From the NCBI RefSeq assembly GCF_900090245.1, contig NZ_FMDN01000008.1, positions 127,988 through 191,987 on the forward strand: a DNA stretch of 64,000 bases, given 5' to 3'. The first letter of the stretch is position 1; each line of letters starts with the position of its first letter. The notes below the pieces were generated by a model that ran no database searches, was not told the DNA's origin, and saw nothing but the letters and a program-made list of their open reading frames with translations. Below, one piece after another: positions 31,588-40,316 of the stretch. The position numbers and the translations under genes are program-made. The DNA comes from Micromonospora halophytica (GTDB lineage Bacteria > Actinomycetota > Actinomycetes > Mycobacteriales > Micromonosporaceae).

Positions 31588-33150
31588 CTAGCGGCCGACG
31601 GGGGTGACGGTCGGGGCGGACGGCACCGGGGCCTGCACGGGCGGGGTGTCGTCGACCACCGTCCGGTCGAGGCTGACCTGCGCCCGACCGGTGCCGCCGA
31701 CGCGGATGTCGTCGTACGCCTGGAGCCTGTGGTCGGGGCCGAGGTAGAACACCGACAGGGCCAGCGGCATCGGTTCTTCACCCTCGAGCCCACGCAGCCC
31801 CGCGCCGCCGGTGGAGCCCTGCACCGCCAGCCGGGTGGCCACCTCCCCGGCGGACGGCAGCACGGTCACCTCCCGGCGGTGTGTGTGCCCGGCCAGGACG
31901 AGCGGCGCGACACCGTTGAGCGGCGCCGCGGACGCCGGGTCGTGCACCAGCGCGACGTCCACCGACACGTCCAGGGACCGGATCGTCGTGGCGAGCCGCT
32001 CTCCCGCGCCCTCGACCGTCATCGCCGGTTCCTCCCAGGGCCCCGCCTCCGACTCCTGTTTGTCGGGGGTGAAGCGGGGATCACCGACACCGGCGATCGT
32101 CACACCACGGACCACCGCGACCGAGTCGTCCAACACGATCGCGTTCGGTTGGCTCGCCACCGCCGCCGCCGTACGGGGTGAGTCGTGGTTGCCACGAACG
32201 TAGACGTAGGGCACCTTCAACTGGCCGATCATCGAGACGTACGACGACTCGGGCTCGCTGCCCCAGTCGGTGATGTCTCCGGTGTCGATCACGAAGTCGA
32301 TGTCGTACTGCTCGACCAGAGTCTTGATCACCGGCCAGGCGGCGGGGTTGAGATGCAGGTCCGACACGTGCAGCACGCGGGTGGTGTCCGGCGCGGCCTC
32401 GTAGATCGGCAGGCTCGACACGGTGGCGTAGAGCTTGCCGACATTGCCGACCAGCCGCTGCAGTTGCTCCGCGTAACGGGTGTAGTCGTCGGCGATGCGC
32501 TGTGCGTCACCGATCAACGCCGGGGCATTGACCAGCAGTCCCTCGTAGCGGGGCTCGGCCAGCGCCTGCGGCCGTACCGTCAGGGCCGCCGTGCCGAGGG
32601 TGCCGCCGGTGACCAGCAGGGCGAGCCCGCCCGACCAGGCGACCCGGCGCACGGAGCGGAAGGTCAGGGCCGCGAGCAGCATCGACGCGAGGACCGAGAC
32701 GCCGAGCGTACGGAGCCCGAGGCGGACCAGGGCGTCGCGGATGTCCTGCGGCGCGGTGTCGCCTGCCCGGGTGAGACCGGAGGGGTCGTTGATCAGGGCC
32801 TCGGTCCGTCGCTGGTCCAGCGATTCGAGGCGGACGGTGAGCCGCGCGGGACCCTCGTGGCTGTCGAGGTACAGCGAGCCGAGCGGCGGGACGGCGACCT
32901 CGGTGCCACCGTCCATCGACGGGGACAGCTGGAACGCGACCTGCAGCGGCCCGACGTCCCCGGTTCCCCGCGCGGCGAGGAGCGTGCCGATCATGACGCC
33001 GACGGCGGTGACGACCAGCACCGCCGCTCCGCTCAGGACCCGGCGGGGCCAGGACGACCGTACGAGCCGGGCCGGCCAGGCGGCCCACCGTCGGAGACGG
33101 TCGACGACGGCGCGACGGTACGGCGACGGCGCACCGGAGGCAGGAATCAC
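31588..33150 (-). CDS. Membrane-anchored calcineurin-like metallophosphoesterase
   Basis: A 520-residue protein. The N-terminal half has three transmembrane segments (about 37-58, 148-165, 172-192) and a loop outside the membrane. The C-terminal half holds a metallophosphoesterase domain with DLHLNP, GDITD, GNHDS and AGHTHR, which supply the two-metal ligands. The family hydrolyses phosphoesters of nucleotides, lipids or proteins; the substrate is unknown. The start is the GTG at 33150; an in-frame GTG at residue 16 is an alternative. It follows the STAS gene by 42 bases and is probably in its operon. Confidence 0.85.
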   Translation of the reverse strand: MIPASGAPSPYRRAVVDRLRRWAAWPARLVRSSWPRRVLSGAAVLVVTAVGVMIGTLLAARGTGDVGPLQVAFQLSPSMDGGTEVAVPPLGSLYLDSHEGPARLTVRLESLDQRRTEALINDPSGLTRAGDTAPQDIRDALVRLGLRTLGVSVLASMLLAALTFRSVRRVAWSGGLALLVTGGTLGTAALTVRPQALAEPRYEGLLVNAPALIGDAQRIADDYTRYAEQLQRLVGNVGKLYATVSSLPIYEAAPDTTRVLHVSDLHLNPAAWPVIKTLVEQYDIDFVIDTGDITDWGSEPESSYVSMIGQLKVPYVYVRGNHDSPRTAAAVASQPNAIVLDDSVAVVRGVTIAGVGDPRFTPDKQESEAGPWEEPAMTVEGAGERLATTIRSLDVSVDVALVHDPASAAPLNGVAPLVLAGHTHRREVTVLPSAGEVATRLAVQGSTGGAGLRGLEGEEPMPLALSVFYLGPDHRLQAYDDIRVGGTGRAQVSLDRTVVDDTPPVQAPVPSAPTVTPVGR

Positions 33151-33192
33151 GGGCCGGGGTCCGATCTGTGGGCGGTGCGGGGACGAGGGCGG

Positions 33193-33531
33193 TCAGGACG
33201 CAGCGTCGGCCGGGCCGTCGTCGATGCCGCCGAGCAGACCGAGCAGACCGGCGGCGAAGAGCTGCCGTCGGACGAAGGGCGCGAGATTCTCCAGGTTGAA
33301 CATGCCGCCACCCACACCGACGGCTCGCTGACAGGCCACCAGCGTGCCCATCCCGGAGGAGTCGATGAAGGCCAGCTCGCCGAGGTCGAGGACCACCTGT
33401 CGTACGGAGTCGGAGGTCAACGCCGCGAGGACGGCGTCGTGCACCAGGCCGGAGGTGTCGACGTCCATCTCCCCGCGCAGCCGGATCCGAACCACGGGAC
33501 CGGCGTGGACGGTCTCCGTCGTCAGGCTCAA
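33193..33531 (-). CDS. STAS-domain anti-sigma factor antagonist
   Basis: A 112-residue protein of the SpoIIAA/RsbV family. The central GEMDVDTSGLV and the phosphorylation site FIDSSGMGTLV (Ser in DSSG) are intact. Such proteins release sigma factors by binding an anti-sigma kinase when they are unphosphorylated. The start is a TTG at 33531; a GGGGGTGG stretch precedes it. The adjacent SpoIIE-type phosphatase is the natural enzyme to dephosphorylate it, but no anti-sigma kinase is encoded nearby. An operator-like sequence 20 bases upstream matches one beside the MarR gene. Confidence 0.88.
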   Translation of the reverse strand: MSLTTETVHAGPVVRIRLRGEMDVDTSGLVHDAVLAALTSDSVRQVVLDLGELAFIDSSGMGTLVACQRAVGVGGGMFNLENLAPFVRRQLFAAGLLGLLGGIDDGPADAAS

Positions 33532-33550
33532 CGGCCACCCCCGTCCACCG

Positions 33551-33568
33551 ATACCTGCATGCGTGCAA
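33551..33568. promoter_or_regulatory. Operator-like site upstream of STAS gene
   Basis: ATACCTGCATGCGTGCAA matches the site at 35555-35572 at 14 of 18 positions and contains a near-palindrome (TGCATG/CGTGCA). The distance to the TTG start is about 20 bases. A shared regulator, probably the MarR protein, is inferred. Confidence 0.5.
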
Positions 33569-33641
33569 TGAGTTCCCGGGCGCCAGGCTACCTGGTGCAG
33601 GGCGTACCGGCCAGGGTCGCCGGGTGGTCGCACGCCCCTCG

Positions 33642-34763
33642 TCAGGCGTCGGGGACCGCCGGCAGGCGCTCGGCCAGCAGGAGGGCGATGTCGTCGTGGG
33701 GCGCACCGCCCACATGCCGGTGCACGGCGGTCCAGACGGCGACGAGGCATTCGTGCACCGTCGGCTCGGCCAGACAGGTCCCGAGCGCGGACATCGGGAA
33801 GAACCGCCCGGCGCCGTCGCGCGCCTCGACCATGCCGTCGGTGTGCAGCAACAGCCGGTCGCCCACCTCCCACCGATCCACCGCCCCCGGCCGGCGGACC
33901 CCGCCGAGCCCGAGTGGGCGGTCCGGCGGCGACGGACCGAGTTCGGCCAGGTCTCCGGTACGACGCCGCAGGATCGGAGCCGGGTGACCGCAGTTGACGA
34001 TACGGATCCCGGCGTCGTGCAGCTCGACCAGGACAGCGGTGACGAACGTCGCGACGTGCGCGGGGGACGACTCCCGGCCGACCAGTCCGTCCAGGTCACG
34101 CGCCACCTGGACGAGGTCCGACCGGATGATCGCCGACTGCCGGAACGCCCCGGTGACCGCCGCGGCCAGCCGCACCGCGGCCAGTCCGTTGCCGCGGACG
34201 TCACCGACGATGAGCCGTAGTCGACCCCGGTCGGCGACCGCCTCGTACAGGTCTCCACCGACGCCGGCCCCTTCCTGGGCGGAGACGTAGCGGGCGGCGA
34301 GCGCGACCCCGGCCGCCTGCCGGGGCATCTCGCGCAGGATCGCCGCCTGGGTGACCCGGGCGATCTCCGTCATTCGACGCAGCCGTTCCTCGCGGGCGGT
34401 GCGGGCGCGCGCGACGTACACCGCCATCAGGCTGACCGTGATCACCACAGCCACCCGCAGCAGGTGGTCGAGGCTGCCGAGCAGACCGTTGGGCAGGCCG
34501 GCGGCCACCGCCGCGGTGCTCGCGGCGGCCGACACCAGCGCGGTGCGGCGCGGGGCGTCCACGGCGGCGGCGAACAGTGGCGCCAGGGTCAGGAACCCGA
34601 TGAGCACGGCGTGCGTACCGGCGACGACGTCGACCGCCAGGACCAGCACGATGAAACCCATGGCCAACGGCAGGCCGAGCCAGCGGTGCCAGCTGCCGGA
34701 AGGACCGCCGCCGGCGAGTGGGTGGCCGGGTGCCGGCCGGGGATCAACGGGAGGAGGCCGCAC
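33642..34763 (-). CDS. SpoIIE-type PP2C phosphatase with membrane domain
   Basis: A 373-residue protein. Residues 30-125 hold about four hydrophobic helices. Residues 160-370 are a PPM/SpoIIE phosphatase domain with GGDLYEA, IVGDVRGNGLAA, the YxxG-like CGHP and HDDIALL, which hold the metal-binding acids. It should dephosphorylate STAS proteins such as the downstream gene product and so activate a partner-switching sigma factor. The start is a GTG at 34763, overlapping the K+ channel stop by 20 bases, so both genes are co-translated. No PAS/GAF input domain is present; the membrane part or the channel may supply the signal. Confidence 0.88.
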   Translation of the reverse strand: MRPPPVDPRPAPGHPLAGGGPSGSWHRWLGLPLAMGFIVLVLAVDVVAGTHAVLIGFLTLAPLFAAAVDAPRRTALVSAAASTAAVAAGLPNGLLGSLDHLLRVAVVITVSLMAVYVARARTAREERLRRMTEIARVTQAAILREMPRQAAGVALAARYVSAQEGAGVGGDLYEAVADRGRLRLIVGDVRGNGLAAVRLAAAVTGAFRQSAIIRSDLVQVARDLDGLVGRESSPAHVATFVTAVLVELHDAGIRIVNCGHPAPILRRRTGDLAELGPSPPDRPLGLGGVRRPGAVDRWEVGDRLLLHTDGMVEARDGAGRFFPMSALGTCLAEPTVHECLVAVWTAVHRHVGGAPHDDIALLLAERLPAVPDA

Positions 34764-35544
34764 GGCTCTGCTGGTCCGGCTCGTTCCCGATCCCCGTCAC
34801 CCGAGGCTCGAGCTGCTGACGCAGCGCGGCGATCTCCGCACGGAGGACCGCCACGTCGTCGACCGTCGCCGTGGCCGGCCGCCCTGCGTCGGAGACCCGC
34901 TCCACGATCCAGGTCGCCAGCGAACCGGTGACGAAACCGATCAGTCCGATACCGCCGATCATGAGCGCCAGGGCCACGAACCGGCCGGTGGCGGTGACCG
35001 GGTAATGGTCCCCGTAGCCGACCGTGGTGATGGTGACCGCCGACCACCAGAGCGCATCGTCGAAGGAGGAGATGTTCGCGTCGACGGAGGAGCGCTCGGC
35101 GTCGAGCACGGCCAGCGCCGACACCAACACCAGGAGCAGGGTGGTGGCACCCACGTAGACAGCGAGCCGGCCCCGGGCCCAGGTCTCCGTCCTGCGGTTG
35201 AGGGTCAGCACCACGGTGACCAGACGCAGGGCACGCAGCGGACGCAGTACGGGCAGCACCAGCACGGTGAGGTCGAACAGGTGGCTCCGGAGGAAGCGGC
35301 GCCGGTCCGTGGTCAGCTTCAGGCGTGCCAGGAGGTCCACCCAGAACAGCAGCCAGATGACGACCGCCGTCACCTCGCAGGCGAGTCGCCACGGCGCGGG
35401 CAGGTCGGGCCGGAGGATCGGCGCCGCGTAGACGGCCAGGAAGAGGATCGACAGGATCGTCAGGGGAAGCGCCGACAGGCGTTCCCACCTCGCCGCCCGG
35501 TCCACGGGCCGGGTCTCGTCCACGGTCTGGATGAAGGGTTCCAC
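34744..35544 (-). CDS. Voltage-gated-type potassium channel
   Basis: A protein of about 266 residues with the layout of a six-helix K+ channel. The hydrophobic helices include an S4-like segment rich in Arg (RPLRALRLVTVVLTLNRR). The pore helix and selectivity filter TTVGYGD are complete and followed by the last helix. The C-terminus (VAVLRAEIAALRQQL) is a short coiled coil for tetramer assembly. I prefer the GTG at 35544; the ATG at 35589 would overlap the MarR start region and the operator. It leads an operon with the SpoIIE phosphatase, an unusual pairing that may couple ion flux to stress signalling. Confidence 0.85.
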   Translation of the reverse strand: MEPFIQTVDETRPVDRAARWERLSALPLTILSILFLAVYAAPILRPDLPAPWRLACEVTAVVIWLLFWVDLLARLKLTTDRRRFLRSHLFDLTVLVLPVLRPLRALRLVTVVLTLNRRTETWARGRLAVYVGATTLLLVLVSALAVLDAERSSVDANISSFDDALWWSAVTITTVGYGDHYPVTATGRFVALALMIGGIGLIGFVTGSLATWIVERVSDAGRPATATVDDVAVLRAEIAALRQQLEPRVTGIGNEPDQQSRAASSR

Positions 35545-35554
35545 CTGAACGCCT

Positions 35555-35572
35555 TTACATGTATCCGTGCAA
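35555..35572. promoter_or_regulatory. Putative MarR operator in the MarR/channel intergenic space
   Basis: TTACATGTATCCGTGCAA is an imperfect palindrome (TT.CA.G.AT...TG.AA) in the 38-base gap between the divergent channel and MarR starts. It shares 14 of 18 bases with the site before the STAS gene. Autoregulation by MarR is the likely use. Confidence 0.5.
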
Positions 35573-35582
35573 TCATTTTCGG

Positions 35583-36095
35583 ATGGCACTGTACGTGGAC
35601 GGCAGCACCCCGTCGACTCCCGACCACGAAGATCTGGTCGACGGGCTGTCCGCGCTGAGCCGTACGCTCGTGGGGATCACCGCCCGGACCCTCGCCGCGC
35701 TGGACGCGGAGGTCACCCTTTCGCAGTACCGGACGCTGGTCGTCCTGGCCTCGCACAGCCCGATACGCACGGTGGACCTGGCGGCCCGGTTGGGCGTCCA
35801 CCCGTCGACCGCGACCAGGACCTGCGACCGCCTGGTACGCCGGGAGCTGGTCGCACGCCACCACCGGCCAGTGGACCGGCGGGTCGCCTGGTTGACGCTG
35901 ACCGAGGCGGGCAAGACGCTGGTGGGTGACGTCCTGCGGCGTCGGACCGACGAGATCCGACGCCTCCTGCTGCTCGCCGACGGAAGCCGGCCACACACCC
36001 CGGCCGAGTTGATCGAGGCGCTGGTGATCGCTGCCGGGGAGCCCACGGAGGAGCAGTGGTGGCGGCGTTGGGAGCGGTGCACGGCCCGCCCCTGA
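35583..36095 (+). CDS. MarR family transcriptional regulator
   Basis: A 170-residue winged-helix regulator with the MarR core (TLSQYRTLVVLAS, VDLAARLGVHPSTATRTCDR, then LVARHHRPVDRRVAWLTLTE). The last segment is the beta-wing with the conserved DRR. The ATG at 35583 is preferred over the one at 35559, which would place the operator inside the gene. MarR proteins usually repress their own divergent neighbour and respond to small ligands or oxidants. Here the targets are probably the channel-SpoIIE unit and the STAS unit. Confidence 0.9.
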   Translation: MALYVDGSTPSTPDHEDLVDGLSALSRTLVGITARTLAALDAEVTLSQYRTLVVLASHSPIRTVDLAARLGVHPSTATRTCDRLVRRELVARHHRPVDRRVAWLTLTEAGKTLVGDVLRRRTDEIRRLLLLADGSRPHTPAELIEALVIAAGEPTEEQWWRRWERCTARP

Positions 36096-36099
36096 CGCC

Positions 36100-36121
36100 G
36101 GACCGGACCTCGTCCGGGTCC
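36100..36121. terminator. Hairpin between MarR and SARP genes
   Basis: GGACCGGAC and GTCCGGGTCC can pair with one bulged base and a three-base loop, five bases after the MarR stop and between convergent genes. Confidence 0.45.
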
Positions 36122-36148
36122 CCGACCCGGCATCAACGGTCCAGCCGG

Positions 36149-39010
36149 TCACCGTCCCTCACCCCGGTCGGTCACCGGCAGCGAGTTCACCACCGACGCA
36201 GGTTGGTCGAGCCGGACACGGACCTGTTCCGCCTCACCGTGACCGATCGCGACCAGGATGTCGTGGGCGTCTCGCCACGCCGCCCGGGCGGCCGGCTCGT
36301 CGCCCCCGTCGAGGTACGCCTCACCGAGGTGGGTGAGCACCGACGCCTCCCAGTACCGGTGCCCCAGCTCCCGGTAGATGGCCAGCGACCGCTGGTGACA
36401 GGTGATCGCCTCGTCGTGGTCGCCGAGATGGCGCCGGGCATAGCCGATGCTGTCCCAGGCCGCCGCCTGCCCCGCCCGGTCGCCCACCGCACCGAGCACC
36501 GCGAGGGCCTCGGTGCAGTGCCGCAGGGTGTGTTCGTGCTCGCCGAGCCGGGCGTGGCACCAGCCCACCCCGTTGAGCGCCCGCCCCTCCCCCGGCCGGT
36601 CGCCGGCGCGACGGAACAGGTCGAGTGCCCGCCGGGCGTGCTCCAGCGCCCGGCGTGGGTGGTCCTGCTGCTCGGCCAGCAGGGACAGGTTCAGCTCGAC
36701 GACGGCCTGGCCGAGCAGCTCGCCCGTCTCCTGGTAGATCCCCTGGGCCTGCTCGTAGTGGTCGTACGCCTCGTCGGGGTGGTCCAGCCGGACGCAGGCG
36801 CGGGCCAGGCAGCGGTGGGCGTCCGCCTGCCGGCCCGGGTCGCCGGTCGTACGCGCGGCGGACAGGGCGAGTTGCTGGGTGCGCTGCCAGTCCGCCCAGT
36901 AGGCGCGGGTGTCGAAGAACGTGCTGAACGTCCAGGCGAGCTGCCAGGTGCGCTCGGGCAGACCGGCCCGGTGCGCCTCGGCGACCATGGCGACGAGCCC
37001 GGCCCGTTCCCGGGTGAACCAGGCGAGGGCGGCCTCCGCGCTGTTGACGGGCTCCACGGTCACGTCGGGCGACGGCGGTGGCAGGGCGAGCGGCTTGCGC
37101 ACCGGGTTCAGCAACCGCTCGGCCTGGCAGGCGGTGTGCAGGTAGTGGTCGAGCAGCCGGCGCAGCGCGGCGGCCCGGTCGGCCGGGTCGCCCTCGTCGA
37201 GGCGCTCGGCGGCGTACTCGCGAAGCAGGTCGTGGAACCGGAACCGCCCGGGCCGGTGCTCGGCGAGCAGGTTCACCGAGACGAGGTCGGCCAGCAGTTG
37301 CCGGGCCCGGGCCACCGGCAGGCCGGCGAGGCTGGCCACGGCCGGGAGTCCGACATCGGGGCCGGGGTGGGCCGCCAGCAGGCTGAACAGCCGGGTGGCC
37401 GGCTCGTGGAGCAGGTGATGCGACCACGACAGCGTCGTGCGGACGTCGACGGTGCTGTCCGGCGCCAGAGCGTCCAGCCGTCGGGTGCGGCGCAGGTCGG
37501 CGGCGAGGCGCGGCAGCGGGACGTCCGGCTCGATCGCGGCGCGGGCGGCGACGACGGCCAACGCCAGCGGCAGCCCGACGCAGGACGCGACGATCTCGTC
37601 CACCGCCTCCGCCGCCCGGGTGCGGGTCGCGCCCAGCCGCCCGGCGAGCAGCTCACGGGCCTCGGTCGGCGACATCAGCGTCAGCGGCAGCGGTTCGGCG
37701 GCCTCCTTGGTGACCAGCCCGTACATCTGGTCCCGGCTGGTCACCACGGTCAGCGCGCCGGCGGAGCCGGGCAGCAGCGGCCGGACCTGGTCGGCGTCGC
37801 GGGCATTGTCCAGGACGAGCAGGACCCGGCGACCGGCCAGGATGCTGCGGTAGAGGCCGGCCTGCGCCTGGACCGTCCGGGGCATCCGGTGCGGTGGCAC
37901 GCCGAGCGCGTCGAGCAGGCCGCGCAGCGCCTCGGCGGGGCCGGTCCGGGCCCGCTCGGGGCCGAAACCCCGCAGGTCGACGTAGAGCTGCCCGTCGGGG
38001 AAACGGTCGGCGACGCGGTGCGCCCAGTGCACGGCCAGGGCCGTCTTGCCCACCCCGGCGGGACCGGTCACCACGACGGTCACCGGCACCCTGGCCGCAC
38101 CGGTGGCACGGTGCAGCAGGGCGCCGAGGCGGTCGAGGTGCGGGGCCCGCCCGGCGAACGCGGGGATGTCCGCCGGCAGCTGTCGGGGCACGGCGCGGTC
38201 GGGCGCCGGCTCCGGGACGGGCGGCGGACCCGCCGCTGAGGCGCCGCCGTCCGGGCCCGCCGTCCGCCCGTCGCCCCGGTCGAGTACGACATGCCGCAGC
38301 TCACGCAGCGCCGGGCCGGGCTCGATGCCGAGTTCGGACCCGAGGCGGCGGCGGGCGGTGTCGTAGACGCCGAGCGCGGCGGCCACGTCGCCGCCCGCGT
38401 GGTGCGCCCGCATCAGCAGCTCGTAGGTGGGCTCCCGCAGCGGGTCACGGAGAAGCAGCGCACGCGCCAGGTCCACGGCCTGGTCGGCCCGACCCGACCG
38501 GAGCAGCGCCTCGGCCTGGCAGTGCGCCGCCCGCTGGTGTTCCTGCTCCACCCCGAGCACCCAGGCGTCGAGCAGCTCACCGGTCGGCACGTCCGCCAGC
38601 GGTCGGCCCCGCCACAGGTCGATCGCCTGCCGGCACTGCCGCCCGGCCGCGATCGCGTCGCCGTCGTCGAGAAGCGCCCGGCCGCCTCGTGCCAGGTCCC
38701 GGAACTGCCGCAGGTCGTACGCCTGATCGTCGAGGGTGAGCAGGTATCCCCCGCCGGCCTTGCGCACCTGGGGGGCGTCGTCGTACCCGGCCAGCAGCCG
38801 GCGCAGGTTCGCCACGTACATCCGGGCGTTGGCCAGCGCGGAGCGCGGCGGCCGCTCACCCCACAGCTCCGCGATCAACTCCTCGATCGACACCACGGTG
38901 CCCGCCCGGGCAATCAGCAGCGCCAGGGTGGTTCGCTGCTTGGGGGAACCGATGGCAAGGCGGCCGTCCCGTTCGCCGAGCTCCAACGGCCCGAGCACCG
39001 CTACCCGCAC
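36149..39010 (-). CDS. AfsR/SARP-type regulator (SARP, NB-ARC, TPR)
   Basis: A 953-residue regulator. Residues 1-90 are the OmpR-like winged helix of SARPs (GSPKQRTTLALLIARAG, LIAELWGERPP, ARMYVANLRRLL). Residues 95-245 are the bacterial transcriptional activation domain. An NTPase of the NB-ARC/STAND class follows (Walker A GPAGVGKTAL near residue 316; LLVLDNARD; GLPLAL). The C-terminal third is a row of TPR repeats (LARACVRLDHPDEAYDHYEQ, GVGWCHARLGEHEHTL). Such proteins activate antibiotic or metabolic genes when the STAND module is switched. The start is the GTG at 39010. No biosynthetic genes are adjacent; the NRPS/PKS cluster begins 4.6 kb away, so a link is only possible. Confidence 0.93.
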   Translation of the reverse strand: MRVAVLGPLELGERDGRLAIGSPKQRTTLALLIARAGTVVSIEELIAELWGERPPRSALANARMYVANLRRLLAGYDDAPQVRKAGGGYLLTLDDQAYDLRQFRDLARGGRALLDDGDAIAAGRQCRQAIDLWRGRPLADVPTGELLDAWVLGVEQEHQRAAHCQAEALLRSGRADQAVDLARALLLRDPLREPTYELLMRAHHAGGDVAAALGVYDTARRRLGSELGIEPGPALRELRHVVLDRGDGRTAGPDGGASAAGPPPVPEPAPDRAVPRQLPADIPAFAGRAPHLDRLGALLHRATGAARVPVTVVVTGPAGVGKTALAVHWAHRVADRFPDGQLYVDLRGFGPERARTGPAEALRGLLDALGVPPHRMPRTVQAQAGLYRSILAGRRVLLVLDNARDADQVRPLLPGSAGALTVVTSRDQMYGLVTKEAAEPLPLTLMSPTEARELLAGRLGATRTRAAEAVDEIVASCVGLPLALAVVAARAAIEPDVPLPRLAADLRRTRRLDALAPDSTVDVRTTLSWSHHLLHEPATRLFSLLAAHPGPDVGLPAVASLAGLPVARARQLLADLVSVNLLAEHRPGRFRFHDLLREYAAERLDEGDPADRAAALRRLLDHYLHTACQAERLLNPVRKPLALPPPSPDVTVEPVNSAEAALAWFTRERAGLVAMVAEAHRAGLPERTWQLAWTFSTFFDTRAYWADWQRTQQLALSAARTTGDPGRQADAHRCLARACVRLDHPDEAYDHYEQAQGIYQETGELLGQAVVELNLSLLAEQQDHPRRALEHARRALDLFRRAGDRPGEGRALNGVGWCHARLGEHEHTLRHCTEALAVLGAVGDRAGQAAAWDSIGYARRHLGDHDEAITCHQRSLAIYRELGHRYWEASVLTHLGEAYLDGGDEPAARAAWRDAHDILVAIGHGEAEQVRVRLDQPASVVNSLPVTDRGEGR

Positions 39011-39183
39011 CGCACCCCCATCCCGCAGCGGACACGCACCTCGGTGTCACTGAGAGTGCAGTTTAGGTAGGGCCTGCGACAGGCGACCAACCATGATCAG
39101 CGGTGCCGGAGGATGAGACCGCGGCGGGCCGTGCGTCCTCGCGCGCTCGACACCGAACGGGCGCCGTCCCGGCACCGCACCGG

Positions 39184-39738
39184 TCACTTGCGGGACTTCA
39201 GGATCCTGATGAACTCCCGCATCCATGGTGGATTGGCCGTCCAGGCCGGCGCGGACACCTGGAGACCGTCGACCAGCACCTCGGTGTCGACGTACTCCGC
39301 ACCGGCGGCTCTGACGTCGGGCGCGAGGGCCGGGTAGGCCGTCGCACGCCGGCCTTCGAGTGCCCCTGCGGCGGCCAGGATGAGCGGCCCGTGGCAGAGG
39401 TGGGCGATCGGCTTGTCCGCCTCGACGAAATGCCGGACGATCCGCAGGCACTCCTCGTTGTTGCGGAGATACTCGGGGGCACGGCCACCGGGCACGACCA
39501 GTGCGAGGTAGTCCGCGGGGTTCACGTCCTCGAACGCCAGGTCCGCCGGGAAGGCGTATCCGGGCTTCTCGGCGTACGTGTCGAAGCCCTCGACGAACTC
39601 GTGGATGACGAACTGGAGCTTCTTGGCGGCCGGTGCGGCGATGTGAACGTCGTACCCCTCCTCGATCAACCGCTGATAGGGGTAGAGGACCTCCAGCGAC
39701 TCCGCCGCGTCGCCGGTGATCAGTAGCAGTTTCTCCAT
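39184..39738 (-). CDS. DJ-1/PfpI family protein
   Basis: A 184-residue protein with the DJ-1/PfpI fold: LLLITGDAAESLEVLYPY, LALVVPGGRAPEYLR, the nucleophile elbow HLCHGPLILAAAG (Cys with following His) and an acidic residue near the start of the fold. Members act as glyoxalases/deglycases, chaperones or amidotransferase-like hydrolases. The residues support a catalytic protein, but the substrate cannot be read. It starts at ATG 39738, divergent from the SCP2/debranching unit, with a small palindrome between them. Confidence 0.9.
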   Translation of the reverse strand: MEKLLLITGDAAESLEVLYPYQRLIEEGYDVHIAAPAAKKLQFVIHEFVEGFDTYAEKPGYAFPADLAFEDVNPADYLALVVPGGRAPEYLRNNEECLRIVRHFVEADKPIAHLCHGPLILAAAGALEGRRATAYPALAPDVRAAGAEYVDTEVLVDGLQVSAPAWTANPPWMREFIRILKSRK

Positions 39739-39817
39739 GGTCGCCCCGTCCCCTTACTGGTCTGCCGCCGGCCCGCCCGCCGACGACGGCGGTCCACCGG
39801 GCCCCGAGCCTGAAACC

Positions 39818-39833
39818 GATGATATCGATCATC
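39818..39833. promoter_or_regulatory. Small palindrome in divergent promoter region
   Basis: GATGAT and ATCATC form a 6-bp inverted repeat separated by ATCG, in the 197-base gap between the DJ-1 and SCP2-like genes. It could be an operator for either unit; there is no further support. Confidence 0.3.
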
Positions 39834-39935
39834 CAGGCCGAAAATGGGCATTTCGTGCGATGATGGCAGGCGATCGGCGGGACCGGCGGAGGTCAGCCTC
39901 GGGCACCGCCGACGCGAGCGACGAACGGGGAGCCG

Positions 39936-40316
39936 ATGTCAGCCTCGATCGAGGAGTTCCTGGGCGAACTGGCCGACTGCCCGTACCTGCAACGGCTCGC
40001 CAGGGTCGACGGCACGGTCCGGCTCGATCTCACCGAGGACGGGCAGATCCACCACTGGCACATCACCATCACCTCCGGCAAGATCACCCTCTCCCGGGAG
40101 AACCGCCCGGCGGACTGCGTCCTGCACGGCGACAAGGCGTTGCTGGACGCCGCCGCCCGGGGCGAGCGGAATCTCACCACGGCCTGGCTGACCCGCAATC
40201 TCGTCCTCGAGGGCCGGGTGGAACTGTTCCGACTGCTGGAGCGGCTGTTTCCCGGCCCACCGGCCGCCCGCAACCCGCGCGACCTGGTGCTGCCGCCGCC
40301 GGGAGGGCAGTCGTGA
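39936..40316 (+). CDS. SCP2-like sterol-transfer domain protein
   Basis: A 126-residue protein with the outline of an SCP2 lipid-binding domain: RLDLTEDGQIHHWHITITSG, KITLSREN..ADCVLHGDKALLDAAARG, NLVLEGRVELFRLLERLF. The start ATG is preceded by GGGGAG. The stop overlaps the GTG of the debranching-like enzyme, so they are co-translated. Its role beside a carbohydrate enzyme is not clear; the family binds hydrophobic ligands. Confidence 0.75.
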   Translation: MSASIEEFLGELADCPYLQRLARVDGTVRLDLTEDGQIHHWHITITSGKITLSRENRPADCVLHGDKALLDAAARGERNLTTAWLTRNLVLEGRVELFRLLERLFPGPPAARNPRDLVLPPPGGQS

